Origin: a bacterium
Lineage (GTDB): Bacteria > Myxococcota_A > Bradymonadia > REDH01
DNA length: 45,383 nucleotides
Reading direction: 5' to 3'
Assembly (NCBI GenBank): GCA_030427825.1
Contig: JAUICO010000028.1
Coordinates: 1-45,383, forward strand
The translations under genes and the position numbers were made by a program. Numbering within the stretch: the first letter of the stretch is position 1; every line of letters begins with the position of its first letter. The notes beneath the pieces are model-generated. The model had not been told where the DNA came from. It did no database searches and was given only the letters and a program-made list of their open reading frames with translations. Positions 1 through 8,486 of the stretch are shown piece after piece.

Positions 1-1
1 C

Positions 2-1987
2 CTGCTGTCGCTCTGTTGCGTATTCGTATTGTTGACGGCGTACGCCTGCTCGGCGGACGACGGCGATATGGGCAGCGCTGATGTTGACGCCGGCTTCGAT
101 GGCGGGCGCGACGATGTAGGAAACGGCGCGGACTCCGGCGCCGACATCGGACCTTCGTGCCTCTCGAGCGAGCCCGGCGTCGACAGCGACGGCGACGGAT
201 TGAGCGATGCCATCGAGGACCCCGACCGGGACTGCGATGCGGATCCCGGCGAGACGTCCACGCGCTACGCCTGCACGGATGCCGACTATCTCGATGACGG
301 CCAGGAGGATATCGACGGCAACGGATTCTGGGACGTCGAACGCGGAGAATTTAACCCGCGAACCAACGACTCGGATGACGACGGCATCCCGGACGACGAG
401 GAAGCCCTTGCTGCGGTATGCGTCCGCCGAGAGCGTGCGATCTTCGGCACCGCACGCCTTGCTACGAGCGACGGCCTCACGATCGGTACACAACCCGGAT
501 ATGGCAGCGTTGAATTGGCAGGCACTGCGACGGTTCTCATTCGCTCATCCGACGAGGTTCCGGGCAGCCTGATCGGTGGCATCGTGGACACGGAAGACGG
601 CGTCATTCCTGTGCCGTCGGCCGTCTTCGCTGAGCTCGCCGAGCTCGGCTACGTCACCACGTTGCACTCAGAGTCCGCTGACGAAATCTCCTGGGACCTG
701 CGTTTTGATGTTCATGGGCCGGACGGTGCTGACGAAAGTGAAGTGATCGGTATTGTTCTTGCGTTGATGGGGCTGGACGTCGGCAGTTCGATGCCGCCGG
801 AGTCCGTGGTGGTAAGTCGCCTGGGCGTCAGAATGCAGGCCTCGTTTGACGGTCAGCGAACCCGGATTGTCGCTGCGTTCTCCGATGGCGGCGCCGCAGA
901 TGCGTGGTTGGATGTTGTGGACAGTCGGGCACTCACGAGCGGTTCGCGCGACACGCTGCGCACACAGTGCGAGGAGCTCGCGCCGGCGGAACAGGGTGAG
1001 TTGAACCTGGTTGTCGCGGTAGCGCCCTCGGCGATCGCTGAGAGCATTGTCGGAGAAGTCCTTGAGCAGCTCACAAACCTGGTTGCGCTGCGGCGTGCGC
1101 AGGATCTCCCCACTCGGATTTGGATCGTTCCCACGTCCGGGCACCTCGAAGGCGCGACAGGGGCTCCGCTCGGGGGCGCCGCCTATACTTCGGTGGACGC
1201 GGCTGCGGCTGCGCTGGAGACCGGACTCGGCGGGCAGGACCCACGTGTGTGGCTGAACCTCCAGGCTTTCATCAATGGCGGGTGGTTGGGAAGTTCGGAA
1301 GCGACGTTCATCGTGCTCGCGGGCCGCGAGGATACGGAGTTTCGTGAGGGCGAATATCTGGGCAGGGATGGCAACTCGGCGCTGCCCGTGCAGACAGACT
1401 CCGAGGTCACAGAGCATCGTCTTGAGTACTACTCCAGTGGTCTTGCACCCTTGAGCGGGCGATTGCTCATCATCGCACCCGGACCCGATGCGGGAAGTCA
1501 TTGCGCGCGCCTCGACGGAGCCGGCAATCGACTGGGCGTGGACGCAGGCGATGTTGAGGGTCCGCCGGTCGACGCGGCGTTCTCGTTTCAGTCGATCATC
1601 CGGGAAGTCGGCGGCGAGTTTGTAGACGCATGCAACCCACGGGCAGCGGTGCTCGCGACCGGAATTCTGGAGCGCGCGGCTCGCACACACCACTGTGAGG
1701 CACCGACCCGCGCGGCGATCAATGGAACCGTCCTGATCGCCGGCGAAGCGCAGGAAGTGCAGTCACAGAGCTGGGCTGACGGGCAGGTCTGTCTGGATGA
1801 GTTCCGAGACCGGAACACGGACTTTATCGCGCCGGACAGCTTCCGCGTCGCGTCGGCTGTCTCCGGAGCCCGCGTTGTACGTTGGGGCGGTGAGGAGATG
1901 CTTGAGCTTCCGGCCGGAGTCACCCCCGGCGACGGCAACGAAACAGGCCCCTGTGCGGCGGTCTCCTACGGCTTCTGGGACGATTGA
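2..1987 (+). CDS. Calcium-loop-rich lipoprotein, 5' end cut by window
   Basis: The frame is open to the left edge, so the true start lies outside the window. The first residues are a hydrophobic stretch ending VLLTAYAC, followed by an Asp/Gly-rich segment, which reads as the end of a lipoprotein signal peptide; the lipobox is imperfect, with Tyr at -2. Just after it come three Asp loops of the thrombospondin type-3 kind (DSDGDGLSD, DIDGNGFWD, DSDDDGIPD), which in that family bind calcium. The remaining ~520 residues contain alternating hydrophobic strands and several Cys but no motif I recognise. It is probably an exported, surface-anchored protein of unknown function. It ends 73 bases before the next gene on the same strand. 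Reading frame is secure, function is not. Confidence 0.8.
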   Translation: MLSLCCVFVLLTAYACSADDGDMGSADVDAGFDGGRDDVGNGADSGADIGPSCLSSEPGVDSDGDGLSDAIEDPDRDCDADPGETSTRYACTDADYLDDGQEDIDGNGFWDVERGEFNPRTNDSDDDGIPDDEEALAAVCVRRERAIFGTARLATSDGLTIGTQPGYGSVELAGTATVLIRSSDEVPGSLIGGIVDTEDGVIPVPSAVFAELAELGYVTTLHSESADEISWDLRFDVHGPDGADESEVIGIVLALMGLDVGSSMPPESVVVSRLGVRMQASFDGQRTRIVAAFSDGGAADAWLDVVDSRALTSGSRDTLRTQCEELAPAEQGELNLVVAVAPSAIAESIVGEVLEQLTNLVALRRAQDLPTRIWIVPTSGHLEGATGAPLGGAAYTSVDAAAAALETGLGGQDPRVWLNLQAFINGGWLGSSEATFIVLAGREDTEFREGEYLGRDGNSALPVQTDSEVTEHRLEYYSSGLAPLSGRLLIIAPGPDAGSHCARLDGAGNRLGVDAGDVEGPPVDAAFSFQSIIREVGGEFVDACNPRAAVLATGILERAARTHHCEAPTRAAINGTVLIAGEAQEVQSQSWADGQVCLDEFRDRNTDFIAPDSFRVASAVSGARVVRWGGEEMLELPAGVTPGDGNETGPCAAVSYGFWDD

Positions 1988-2060
1988 CCGCCCGGGAATC
2001 GCGGCGTGCCCTGTCGCGTTTCGCTTTGTGCAATATTCGATACTCTCAGCAGCGGCTGGT

Positions 2061-2987
2061 ATGTGTCGCGAGATGAAGAACAAACGCAAAGCAACGCACG
2101 GCAGTATTCGCCGACGCAGCGGCGTCACCGGGCCGCTGTTGCTGTGCACAAGAGCGCAGGTCTCTGTGGTGCTGGCCGCGATGGTCTCCCTGATGGCCGT
2201 AACCGGTGTGAACGCAGGCAACACGACGCTGCCGCTGCTGGTTCATGACACCCCGAACCCATCGCAGGCACCGGCCGGGTGGTGGTCACGGGCGGACGGG
2301 CAGACAGCTCCCGACCGGCTGACCCTCGCGCTCGTCGACGCGGGCGCTGTCCAGTCGCCTGCAGCGATGTCTGAGCCCCTCAGCTCGGTATATCGAAGCG
2401 CGCGAATCTCGGAGGTCAACCGGGCCAATCTCGCGGGGCTCTACGGATGCGACACGGTGATAACCGGGACGGCTACGCTCGCGCAGAATCGCGTCGGCTG
2501 GCTCGGCGGAGTCCGCGCGAGATACGATATCAGCGCAGATCTCATCGATGTTGCCGCGAACACAGTGATCGCCCGCATCGAAGTAGTAGGGGCGGGCTAC
2601 GCGGACAGCGAAGAAGCCGCAGCACAGTTGGCGGCAGACGACGCAGCCACACGAATCGCCGCCGCGCTACGTCCTGCGGCCGGTCCCGCGCCGTCCCACG
2701 AAGGTGCCCTGATTGTGATCCACTCCTCAGGCAGCGCCGGCCCTTTCGTTGCCTTTCGGTCCCGCGTGCTGGGCCTCCCTGTGGTCGACGGAGTTCGTGA
2801 GATCTGGGCCCGAGAAGGCGCAGTGGCGCTGGCGGTTGATAGCGCCGACGCGGAATCCGCGCTCCGAGCGATCGGCGCCCTTGAAGGGCTGGCTGATAGC
2901 GACGTCGTTGTGCGTAGCATGCAGCGCACCGGCGACATCGTCGAGGTCAGGGTGGGAACACCGGTCGCGGATACCGATGGTTGGTAG
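2061..2987 (+). CDS. Exported protein of unknown function
   Basis: A 308-residue protein. The longer frame reaching back to 1797 overlaps the upstream lipoprotein, so I prefer ATG 2061 (ATG 2073 is also possible). The N terminus is basic (KNKRK, RRR), followed by a hydrophobic segment ending VTGVNA, which looks like a signal peptide with cleavage near residue 50 from 2061. The mature part alternates predicted strands and Ala-rich helices and includes a segment around LYGCDTVITGTATL. That layout recalls small periplasmic folds such as the TolB N-terminal or CsgG type, but this is only a resemblance. The stop overlaps the start of the following glycosidase-like gene by 11 nt, so the two are probably co-translated. 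Confidence 0.72.
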   Translation: MCREMKNKRKATHGSIRRRSGVTGPLLLCTRAQVSVVLAAMVSLMAVTGVNAGNTTLPLLVHDTPNPSQAPAGWWSRADGQTAPDRLTLALVDAGAVQSPAAMSEPLSSVYRSARISEVNRANLAGLYGCDTVITGTATLAQNRVGWLGGVRARYDISADLIDVAANTVIARIEVVGAGYADSEEAAAQLAADDAATRIAAALRPAAGPAPSHEGALIVIHSSGSAGPFVAFRSRVLGLPVVDGVREIWAREGAVALAVDSADAESALRAIGALEGLADSDVVVRSMQRTGDIVEVRVGTPVADTDGW

Positions 2988-4029
2988 GTGGGCCGCTCCG
3001 GCTGTCGCTGCGATGGTGTTCTGCCTGGGGTGTTGGTCGCCCGCTGTGGCCGACGACTACACGTTTACCTCAGGACTGCCGCCGGCGCAGACGAGCGATG
3101 AGTTTCAACGCGGGGTGGCGTTGGGCGCATACTTCCGCGACGAGGGACGCGCCTACGAATCGTATCTGTGGGAGATGCGACGCGCCGGTGCGGACAGTGT
3201 GTCCCTGGTTGTCGCCTGGTCTCAACAGGACGTGCGATCTACGGAGATCGCACCGGCGGAGTCCCGCACCGCGCGCGACGAGGACCTGCGGCGTACAATC
3301 CAATTCGCGCGCGAGATGGGTCTGCGGGTGATGCTCTTCCCAATCCTGCATGTCGAAGAGCGCTCGATGGGCGAATGGCGTGGGCGCCTGCAGTCTACCG
3401 ATGTCGATGCGTGGTGGGCCTCGTATCGACACTTCGTGACGCACTACGCGCGTATCGCCGCAGAGGAGGGCGCGTCGGTGTATTCCGTCGGCTCGGAGCT
3501 CAGTTCGACGGAGATTGCGGACGAGGCTCGCTGGCGTGAGCTTATCGCCGAGGTGCGTACTCTGTTTGACGGGCAGTTGATCTACTCTGCCAACTGGGAT
3601 CACTTCGATAGGACGCCATTCTGGGATGCCGTCGACCTCTTCGGAGTGTCGGCATACTACGAGCTCACCGAAGAACCCGAGGACCCGACAGACGTCGACA
3701 TCCTTGTGGATGCCTGGGGTCCGGTCGTCGAGCGACTTGTCGCCCACTCTCAGAGCGTCGATCGCCCCATCGTGCTGACCGAGCTCGGGTATGCGAGCCA
3801 GCATGGCGCCGCCGCGCACCCGTGGAACTACACGCACAGCACCGACGTTGATCTCGGGTTGCAGATGGAGCTCTACGCGGCTGCCTTTCTCGCGTGGCGA
3901 GGCCGCTCCGAGCTGGCCGGTGTGTACTTCTGGACCTGGTTCGGCGACGGTGGCGCCACGGATTCCACCTACTGCCCGCGTCAGAAGCCTGTAGAACAGG
4001 TCATCCAGCATTGGTTTGCTCTGCCATGA
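2977..4029 (+). CDS. Exported TIM-barrel glycoside hydrolase-like protein (GH113-like)
   Basis: A 350-residue protein. I chose ATG 2977 because it gives a signal peptide (hydrophobic run to about SPAVADD, residue 26). The mature part has the order of a (beta/alpha)8 glycosidase: strand 1 around GVALGAYF, strand 2 SVSLVVAW, strand 3 LRVMLFPIL, then VYSVGSELSSTE with the likely acid/base Glu174, then VDLFGVSAYY, and VLTELGYAS with the likely nucleophile Glu269. A WTW segment near the end lines the barrel in this clan. This matches GH113/GH5-type enzymes that hydrolyse beta-mannan or similar glucans, but the substrate cannot be read. It overlaps the upstream exported protein by 11 nt and NAD kinase by 4 nt. 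Confidence 0.78.
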   Translation: MVGRWAAPAVAAMVFCLGCWSPAVADDYTFTSGLPPAQTSDEFQRGVALGAYFRDEGRAYESYLWEMRRAGADSVSLVVAWSQQDVRSTEIAPAESRTARDEDLRRTIQFAREMGLRVMLFPILHVEERSMGEWRGRLQSTDVDAWWASYRHFVTHYARIAAEEGASVYSVGSELSSTEIADEARWRELIAEVRTLFDGQLIYSANWDHFDRTPFWDAVDLFGVSAYYELTEEPEDPTDVDILVDAWGPVVERLVAHSQSVDRPIVLTELGYASQHGAAAHPWNYTHSTDVDLGLQMELYAAAFLAWRGRSELAGVYFWTWFGDGGATDSTYCPRQKPVEQVIQHWFALP

Positions 4030-4904
4030 AGTGTGTTGTCGTATACAAAGTTCCGCGCATCGACAGACTGCGTGACGAGCGACCAGAGCGCGAAGCGGAG
4101 CTCCGCCGTGAGTCTGGGGGACTCGTGCGCGGGCTTGAGATCGCCGCAGACCGGCACCGCGCCTCTCTCGACACCGTCCACTCCGTCCTGACCCGCCGTG
4201 GTGTCGAGTTTGAGTCCTGGTCACAAGACGAGTTCTCAGGCCGTGATGGATCCGCGGACCTGGTAATTACTGTGGGGGGAGACGGTACCGTTCTGGACGC
4301 GTCACATACGATTCGGGAGTCGCCGTTGCTTGCTGTGAACTCGAACCCCGGGCGCTCCGTTGGCTACTTCTGTGCCTGCGATGCCGATGAGTTCGCGCAG
4401 CATCTGGAGGAGTTTGCGACAGGCCGGGCCGGCATGACGGTGCTTCATCGGCTTGAGATCCGGCTGAACGACAGTCTCATCGAGATTCCGTGTCTCAATG
4501 ACCTCCTCGTCGCAAACAGCAACCCGGCGGTCATGTCACGGTATGAGATCACGGCCGGTGAACGGAGCGAGACTCAGGCCTCCAGCGGTGTGTGGATCAG
4601 TACACCCGCGGGCTCCACCGGCGCGCTTCGTTCCGCGGGCGGTCCGGTCATGCCCCTCGGTGGTGCGATGCTGCAGTACCTGGTCCGTGAACCGCACATG
4701 CCCCGCGAGGTCTCGTACCGGCTGCTGCGCGGTGTGCGCCACATGCGTGAAGGGCTCGAGCTGCAGAGTCTGATGGACGACGGCCGCATCTATATCGACG
4801 GACCGCACAAAGACCTCCGCTTCAACATCGGTGACCGGATGTCGCTATCCGCAGGGCCGACCCTGTCGATGGTGAACCTGATCCCGTCCCTGCGAGGGCG
4901 CTAG
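4026..4904 (+). CDS. nadK: NAD(+)/NADH kinase family protein, divergent
   Basis: A 292-residue cytosolic protein expected to phosphorylate NAD to NADP. The family signature VITVGGDGTVLDA (GGDGT) is present near residue 85, followed by LAVNSNPGRSVGYF and the conserved loop ISTPAGSTGALRSAGGP around residues 190-206. The family usually has an Asn-Glu pair before the central beta region; here it reads CLNDLLVANSNPAVMSRYEI, and the Ser-Asp-Gly before the STP loop reads SSGVW, so this is a distant member. ATG 4026 overlaps the preceding stop as ATGA, implying translational coupling to a glycosidase-like gene, an unexpected partner. A related lipid- or diacylglycerol-kinase fold enzyme is the main alternative. 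Confidence 0.8.
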   Translation: MKCVVVYKVPRIDRLRDERPEREAELRRESGGLVRGLEIAADRHRASLDTVHSVLTRRGVEFESWSQDEFSGRDGSADLVITVGGDGTVLDASHTIRESPLLAVNSNPGRSVGYFCACDADEFAQHLEEFATGRAGMTVLHRLEIRLNDSLIEIPCLNDLLVANSNPAVMSRYEITAGERSETQASSGVWISTPAGSTGALRSAGGPVMPLGGAMLQYLVREPHMPREVSYRLLRGVRHMREGLELQSLMDDGRIYIDGPHKDLRFNIGDRMSLSAGPTLSMVNLIPSLRGR

Positions 4905-5048
4905 GTCAGTTTCGATCGTGCAGACCGGGCGATTTTTTGACCCGGCGCCCCGAAGGTCGGATGATCACCGCCTGGGACAGTGAAACACCGCAGACGGGCG
5001 CAGTTCGGCGTCATCGTAGCGTTTCACGAATCGTATCGAGGTAGGTGT

Positions 5049-5315
5049 ATGGCTAAGGACCTTGTTCCGACACGGATGGCAGTTCTCGCAGTGGCAGCTG
5101 CGCTCTTCATCGGGTCAATGGCGTTTGTCGCAGGAATGATCGCCGGCGAGAACCGGGACGCTCCGATCGACGCGGAGATCGAACGTCACTACGAGAGCGA
5201 GCAACAGATGCGCTATGCGATCAAGGCCCCGGTCGCCGCAGACACATTCACGTTCTACGACGAGTATCTGGAGCGCGCGCCGGAATTCGATGACCGGCTC
5301 GCGCTGAATCACTAG
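5049..5315 (+). CDS. Small single-pass membrane protein, unknown function
   Basis: An 88-residue protein. ATG 5049 is preceded by a good Shine-Dalgarno sequence (GAGGTAGG, 5038-5045), which favours it over a GTG further upstream. Residues 10-32 form one hydrophobic segment (VLAVAAALFIGSMAFVAGMI), and the remaining ~55 residues are acidic and polar, with several Glu/Asp/Tyr. The likely topology is a membrane anchor with a short tail; an uncleaved signal anchor is the simplest reading. It sits alone between NAD kinase and a convergent lipoprotein. I recognise no family. Confidence 0.6.
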   Translation: MAKDLVPTRMAVLAVAAALFIGSMAFVAGMIAGENRDAPIDAEIERHYESEQQMRYAIKAPVAADTFTFYDEYLERAPEFDDRLALNH

Positions 5316-5385
5316 ACCGTGTCACTCTTGAGATGATCGGACGAAAGCACAGCGTGAGTCGTCGGAGCAAGGACGAGAGCAGGGA

Positions 5386-5400
5386 CGATGCGTCGCATCG
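5386..5400. repeat. 15-nt near-palindrome in convergent intergenic gap
   Basis: CGATGCG, one central T, CGCATCG: a perfect 7-bp inverted repeat around one base. It lies in the 218-nt gap between the small membrane protein (+) and the convergent Asp-repeat lipoprotein (-). There is no T-run next to it, so it is not a classic terminator; it could be a protein-binding site or chance. I see nothing else convincing in this gap. Confidence 0.35.
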
Positions 5401-5533
5401 TTGATCATCGCTGACGCCGAGCCTGCTGGTACTGCGACGCAGGCGAAGGACAGCTTAGAAGGTCAGAGTACGGGTGCTGCAGTCAGTCGACGGCTCGCCC
5501 GGACAGCGCCGGGTACGGCGTCGGCCCGGGTAC

Positions 5534-6457
5534 TTACTCGGTCCAGTCGTCTTCGAGGTCTTCCACAGTGTCGGTCACTTCGTCGACCATATCGCCGAAC
5601 TCGCTGTCGTCTGACCCGCTTTCCGCATCTTCGTCGTCGAAGCTGTCACTATCGTCTCCAGCGCCGTCGTCGCTGTCGTTCTCGTCGTCCGGATCCTCGT
5701 CTACGCACCAACCCGGGTCATAGGCACGTGGGTCGTCCGGCGGCAGCTCCGGGCAGACGTCCTCATCCTGTTCGGCGTCATTCTCCCGCGAGAGTGCGGT
5801 CTGCATGATGTCCGGCCGACCATCGTCAGTGCGCGCAAACTGCCAGTTGTCGACGATGCCGTCACGGTCGCGGTCGCGGCCGACACGGGTCAGCGCTCCT
5901 CCGACGTAGAACTTCCAGGTGTCTATCTGCCCGTCCGCATCTTCGTCGAGTTCGATTCGGTGCAGTACACGTGTTCGGTAGTGCCGGAACTCGTCGAAAA
6001 TGCCGTCGCCGTCGTAGTCGATGTCCTTGCGGGCGAGGGTGCCGCGCTCGTAGTGCAGCTCGTAGTCGAGGACACCATCGAAGTTGATGTCCATCTGCTC
6101 GTTCCGAAGGCGGCCGAACTCGTCGTAGTGCCGGACAACATCGATGTTCCCATCGAAGTTCATGTCCTGCTCTTTTCGAACCAGCTGCAGGCTGTCCGCA
6201 TCCTTCGGGTCGATGGACGGGCGGTCGATAATGTTACCGTCTTCGTCCAGAACGTAGTGGTAGTGGAACGCGTCTCCGATCGTATCGTGGTTGATGTCGA
6301 AGCGCTCCATGAGGAGCCCGTCGCGCGTGTACGTTCGGTCGATACGGGCCGCGCGTTCCTCGGTCGGCTCCTCTTCGACGACGGTAGGTCCGCCGCATGC
6401 AGGAAGCAAAAAGGCGGCCGCCAGTGCAGACGAAGCCATTCGTGAGGTCATGCTCAT
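5534..6457 (-). CDS. Lipoprotein with six calcium-loop repeats and acidic tail
   Basis: A 307-residue protein with a clear lipoprotein signal: a hydrophobic stretch ending LLPAC, Cys21 at the lipobox. Residues 50-210 carry DxNxDGxxD-type loops starting at about residues 54, 98, 123, 147, 171 and 195; the last five recur every 24-25 residues, and several are followed by an aromatic His-Tyr and a Gly-Leu-like turn. Such loops resemble EF-hand or dockerin calcium ligands. The last ~55 residues are almost all Asp, Glu and Ser, with only two Cys after the lipobox (235 and 251). It is most likely a surface or periplasmic structural lipoprotein that binds divalent cations. It runs opposite to both neighbours. 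No named family is recognised. Confidence 0.82.
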   Translation of the reverse strand: MSMTSRMASSALAAAFLLPACGGPTVVEEEPTEERAARIDRTYTRDGLLMERFDINHDTIGDAFHYHYVLDEDGNIIDRPSIDPKDADSLQLVRKEQDMNFDGNIDVVRHYDEFGRLRNEQMDINFDGVLDYELHYERGTLARKDIDYDGDGIFDEFRHYRTRVLHRIELDEDADGQIDTWKFYVGGALTRVGRDRDRDGIVDNWQFARTDDGRPDIMQTALSRENDAEQDEDVCPELPPDDPRAYDPGWCVDEDPDDENDSDDGAGDDSDSFDDEDAESGSDDSEFGDMVDEVTDTVEDLEDDWTE

Positions 6458-6532
6458 CAGTTCGTGTCCTCTGATTCGTTCAGTATTCAGTCCGGCACAT
6501 CGTGATGGGCCATCCTGAGCATCGGTCGGCGG

Positions 6533-6561
6533 TTGACACGATCAGTGCGCGAACGTAGTCC
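6533..6561 (+). promoter_or_regulatory. Possible sigma70-like promoter upstream of lepA
   Basis: A perfect TTGACA at 6533-6538 is followed 17 nt later by TAGTCC at 6556-6561, a poor -10. It lies in the 230-nt gap between the divergent lipoprotein gene and lepA, in the right orientation for lepA-lepB. The rest of the gap shows no clear element apart from the lepA Shine-Dalgarno at about 6669-6674. Confidence 0.28.
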
Positions 6562-6687
6562 GGCGCCCCTGTGCTTCCGCGCTTTCCGCGGAAAATCAGC
6601 TACCACCGTGAGCGGCACGACTCAAGGGCCGCGCCGTCGGCCGAGCGATTTACAGCGGCCGAATCCCGCAGGAGCAGTGAGACCCGG

Positions 6688-8484
6688 ATGGACCAGAAGT
6701 TCGTACGAAACTTCTCGATCATCGCACACATTGACCATGGCAAGTCGACCCTCGCCGACCGCCTGCTTGATGCGACTGCGTCACTGACCGAAAGAGAACG
6801 CTCGGCCCAATTCCTGGACAACATGGAGCTGGAGCGGGAACGTGGGATCACGATCAAAGCACAGGCTGTGCGGCTTCTCTATCCTGCAAAGGATGGGAAC
6901 ACCTACGAGCTGAACCTCATCGATACGCCCGGGCACGTCGACTTCAATTACGAAGTCAGCCGTAGCCTGGCCGCGTGCGAGGGCGCTATTCTGGTCGTCG
7001 ATGCGACCCAGGGCGTCGAGGCGCAGACCCTCGCCAACGTGTATCTCGCCCTCGACAACGATCTCGAGATCATTCCCGCCATCAACAAGGTCGATCTTCC
7101 GAGCGCCGACGTGAACCGTGTGGTCGAGGAGATCGAAGAGGTCATCGGCCTCGATGCGTCGGGTGCGATCCCGTGCTCCGGAAAATCCGGCATTGGCATC
7201 GACGAGCTCCTCGAATCCATCGTCGAACACATCCCGCCCCCGGGCGGAGACCCCGAGGCGCCGTTACAGGCTCTGGTGATCGACTCGTGGTTCGACTCCT
7301 ACCGCGGCGTGATCTCGCTGATTCGCGTCGTGCAGGGGCGACTCAAGAAGGGCGACCGCATGCTCTTGATGGCGACCGGCGCCAGGGGTGAGTGCCAGGA
7401 TGTTGGCGCTTTCATGCCGTTCGCCGCGTCTGTCGCCGAGCTGAAGGCAGGCGACGTCGGCTTCGTGGTGACCGGTATCAAGGACGTGCAGCTGACCAGG
7501 ATCGGCGACACCCTGACGCACCCTGACCGGCCTGCGAGTGAGCAGCTCAAGGGCTTCCAGGACGTCAAACCGAACGTGTTCTCGGGCATCTTTCCCATCG
7601 ACCCGAAGCAATATGAGGAGCTGCGAGATTCCCTCGATAAGCTCAGCATCAATGACGCCGCACTCAGCTGGGAGCCGGAGACGTCGGACGCCCTCGGCTT
7701 CGGGTTTCGGTGCGGCTTTCTGGGACTTCTCCACATGGAGATTATCCAGGAACGGCTCGAGCGCGAATACAACCTTTCGCTCATCACCACCGCTCCTACC
7801 GTCGTCTACGAGCTGACCGACGGTGACGGCAACGTGACCTTTATCGATAACCCGAGCCGCCTTCCGGACGTCGGCTCGATCGAGACGTTCGCCGAGCCCT
7901 GGATACTGGCGAGCATCCACCTGCCGCCGGAGTTCGTGGGCGCAGTCATCGCGCTCTGCGAAGAACGCCGCGGCGTGCAGGCCGACCTCTCCTATCTCAA
8001 CGCGAACCGCGTGGTGCTCAAGTACGAGCTGCCGCTCAACGAGATCGTGTTCGACTTCTTCGACAGGCTGAAGTCGGTCTCCAGAGGATACGCATCCTTC
8101 GACTACGAGCCGATAGGGTATCGCGACGGGAAGCTCGTACGCCTCGATGTGATGGTCAACGGCGAGCGCGTCGATGCGCTCAGTGTCATCGTCCATCGCG
8201 ACCACGCCTACCATCGCGGCCGCGCGTTGGTGAAAAAGCTCAAAGAGATCATCCCCCGCCAGCAGTACATCGTCGCGGTACAGGCAGCCCTCGGCAACAA
8301 GGTGATCGCCAGGGAAACGATCAAGGCATTTCGCAAGAACGTGACCGCAAAATGCTACGGCGGCGACATCTCCCGTAAGCGCAAACTCCTCGAGAAGCAG
8401 AAAGCCGGCAAGAAGCGAATGAAGCAGGTCGGGAATGTAGAGATACCTCAGGAAGCGTTCCTTGCTGTGCTGAAGACGGAGTAG
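6688..8484 (+). CDS. lepA: Elongation factor 4 (LepA), ribosomal GTPase
   Basis: A 598-residue protein, the usual LepA length. It begins [20 protein letters not shown], with the G1 P-loop AHIDHGKST, switch [10 protein letters not shown] and NKVD (G4), so the GTPase is complete. The C-terminal LepA-specific domain ends with the conserved basic region around [20 protein letters not shown]. LepA is a GTPase that acts on translating ribosomes under ionic or stress conditions. A longer frame extends upstream to 6571, but ATG 6688 fits the family start and has AGGAG about 13 nt upstream. The signal peptidase gene follows after 2 nt, a lepA-lepB arrangement found in many bacteria. Confidence 0.97.
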   Translation: MDQKFVRNFSIIAHIDHGKSTLADRLLDATASLTERERSAQFLDNMELERERGITIKAQAVRLLYPAKDGNTYELNLIDTPGHVDFNYEVSRSLAACEGAILVVDATQGVEAQTLANVYLALDNDLEIIPAINKVDLPSADVNRVVEEIEEVIGLDASGAIPCSGKSGIGIDELLESIVEHIPPPGGDPEAPLQALVIDSWFDSYRGVISLIRVVQGRLKKGDRMLLMATGARGECQDVGAFMPFAASVAELKAGDVGFVVTGIKDVQLTRIGDTLTHPDRPASEQLKGFQDVKPNVFSGIFPIDPKQYEELRDSLDKLSINDAALSWEPETSDALGFGFRCGFLGLLHMEIIQERLEREYNLSLITTAPTVVYELTDGDGNVTFIDNPSRLPDVGSIETFAEPWILASIHLPPEFVGAVIALCEERRGVQADLSYLNANRVVLKYELPLNEIVFDFFDRLKSVSRGYASFDYEPIGYRDGKLVRLDVMVNGERVDALSVIVHRDHAYHRGRALVKKLKEIIPRQQYIVAVQAALGNKVIARETIKAFRKNVTAKCYGGDISRKRKLLEKQKAGKKRMKQVGNVEIPQEAFLAVLKTE

Positions 8485-8486
8485 CA

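Noticed and set aside
4928..4965. CCGGG-N11-CCCGG stem with T-run in the loop after nadK
   Set aside because: The T-run is in the loop rather than after the stem, so it is not an intrinsic terminator.
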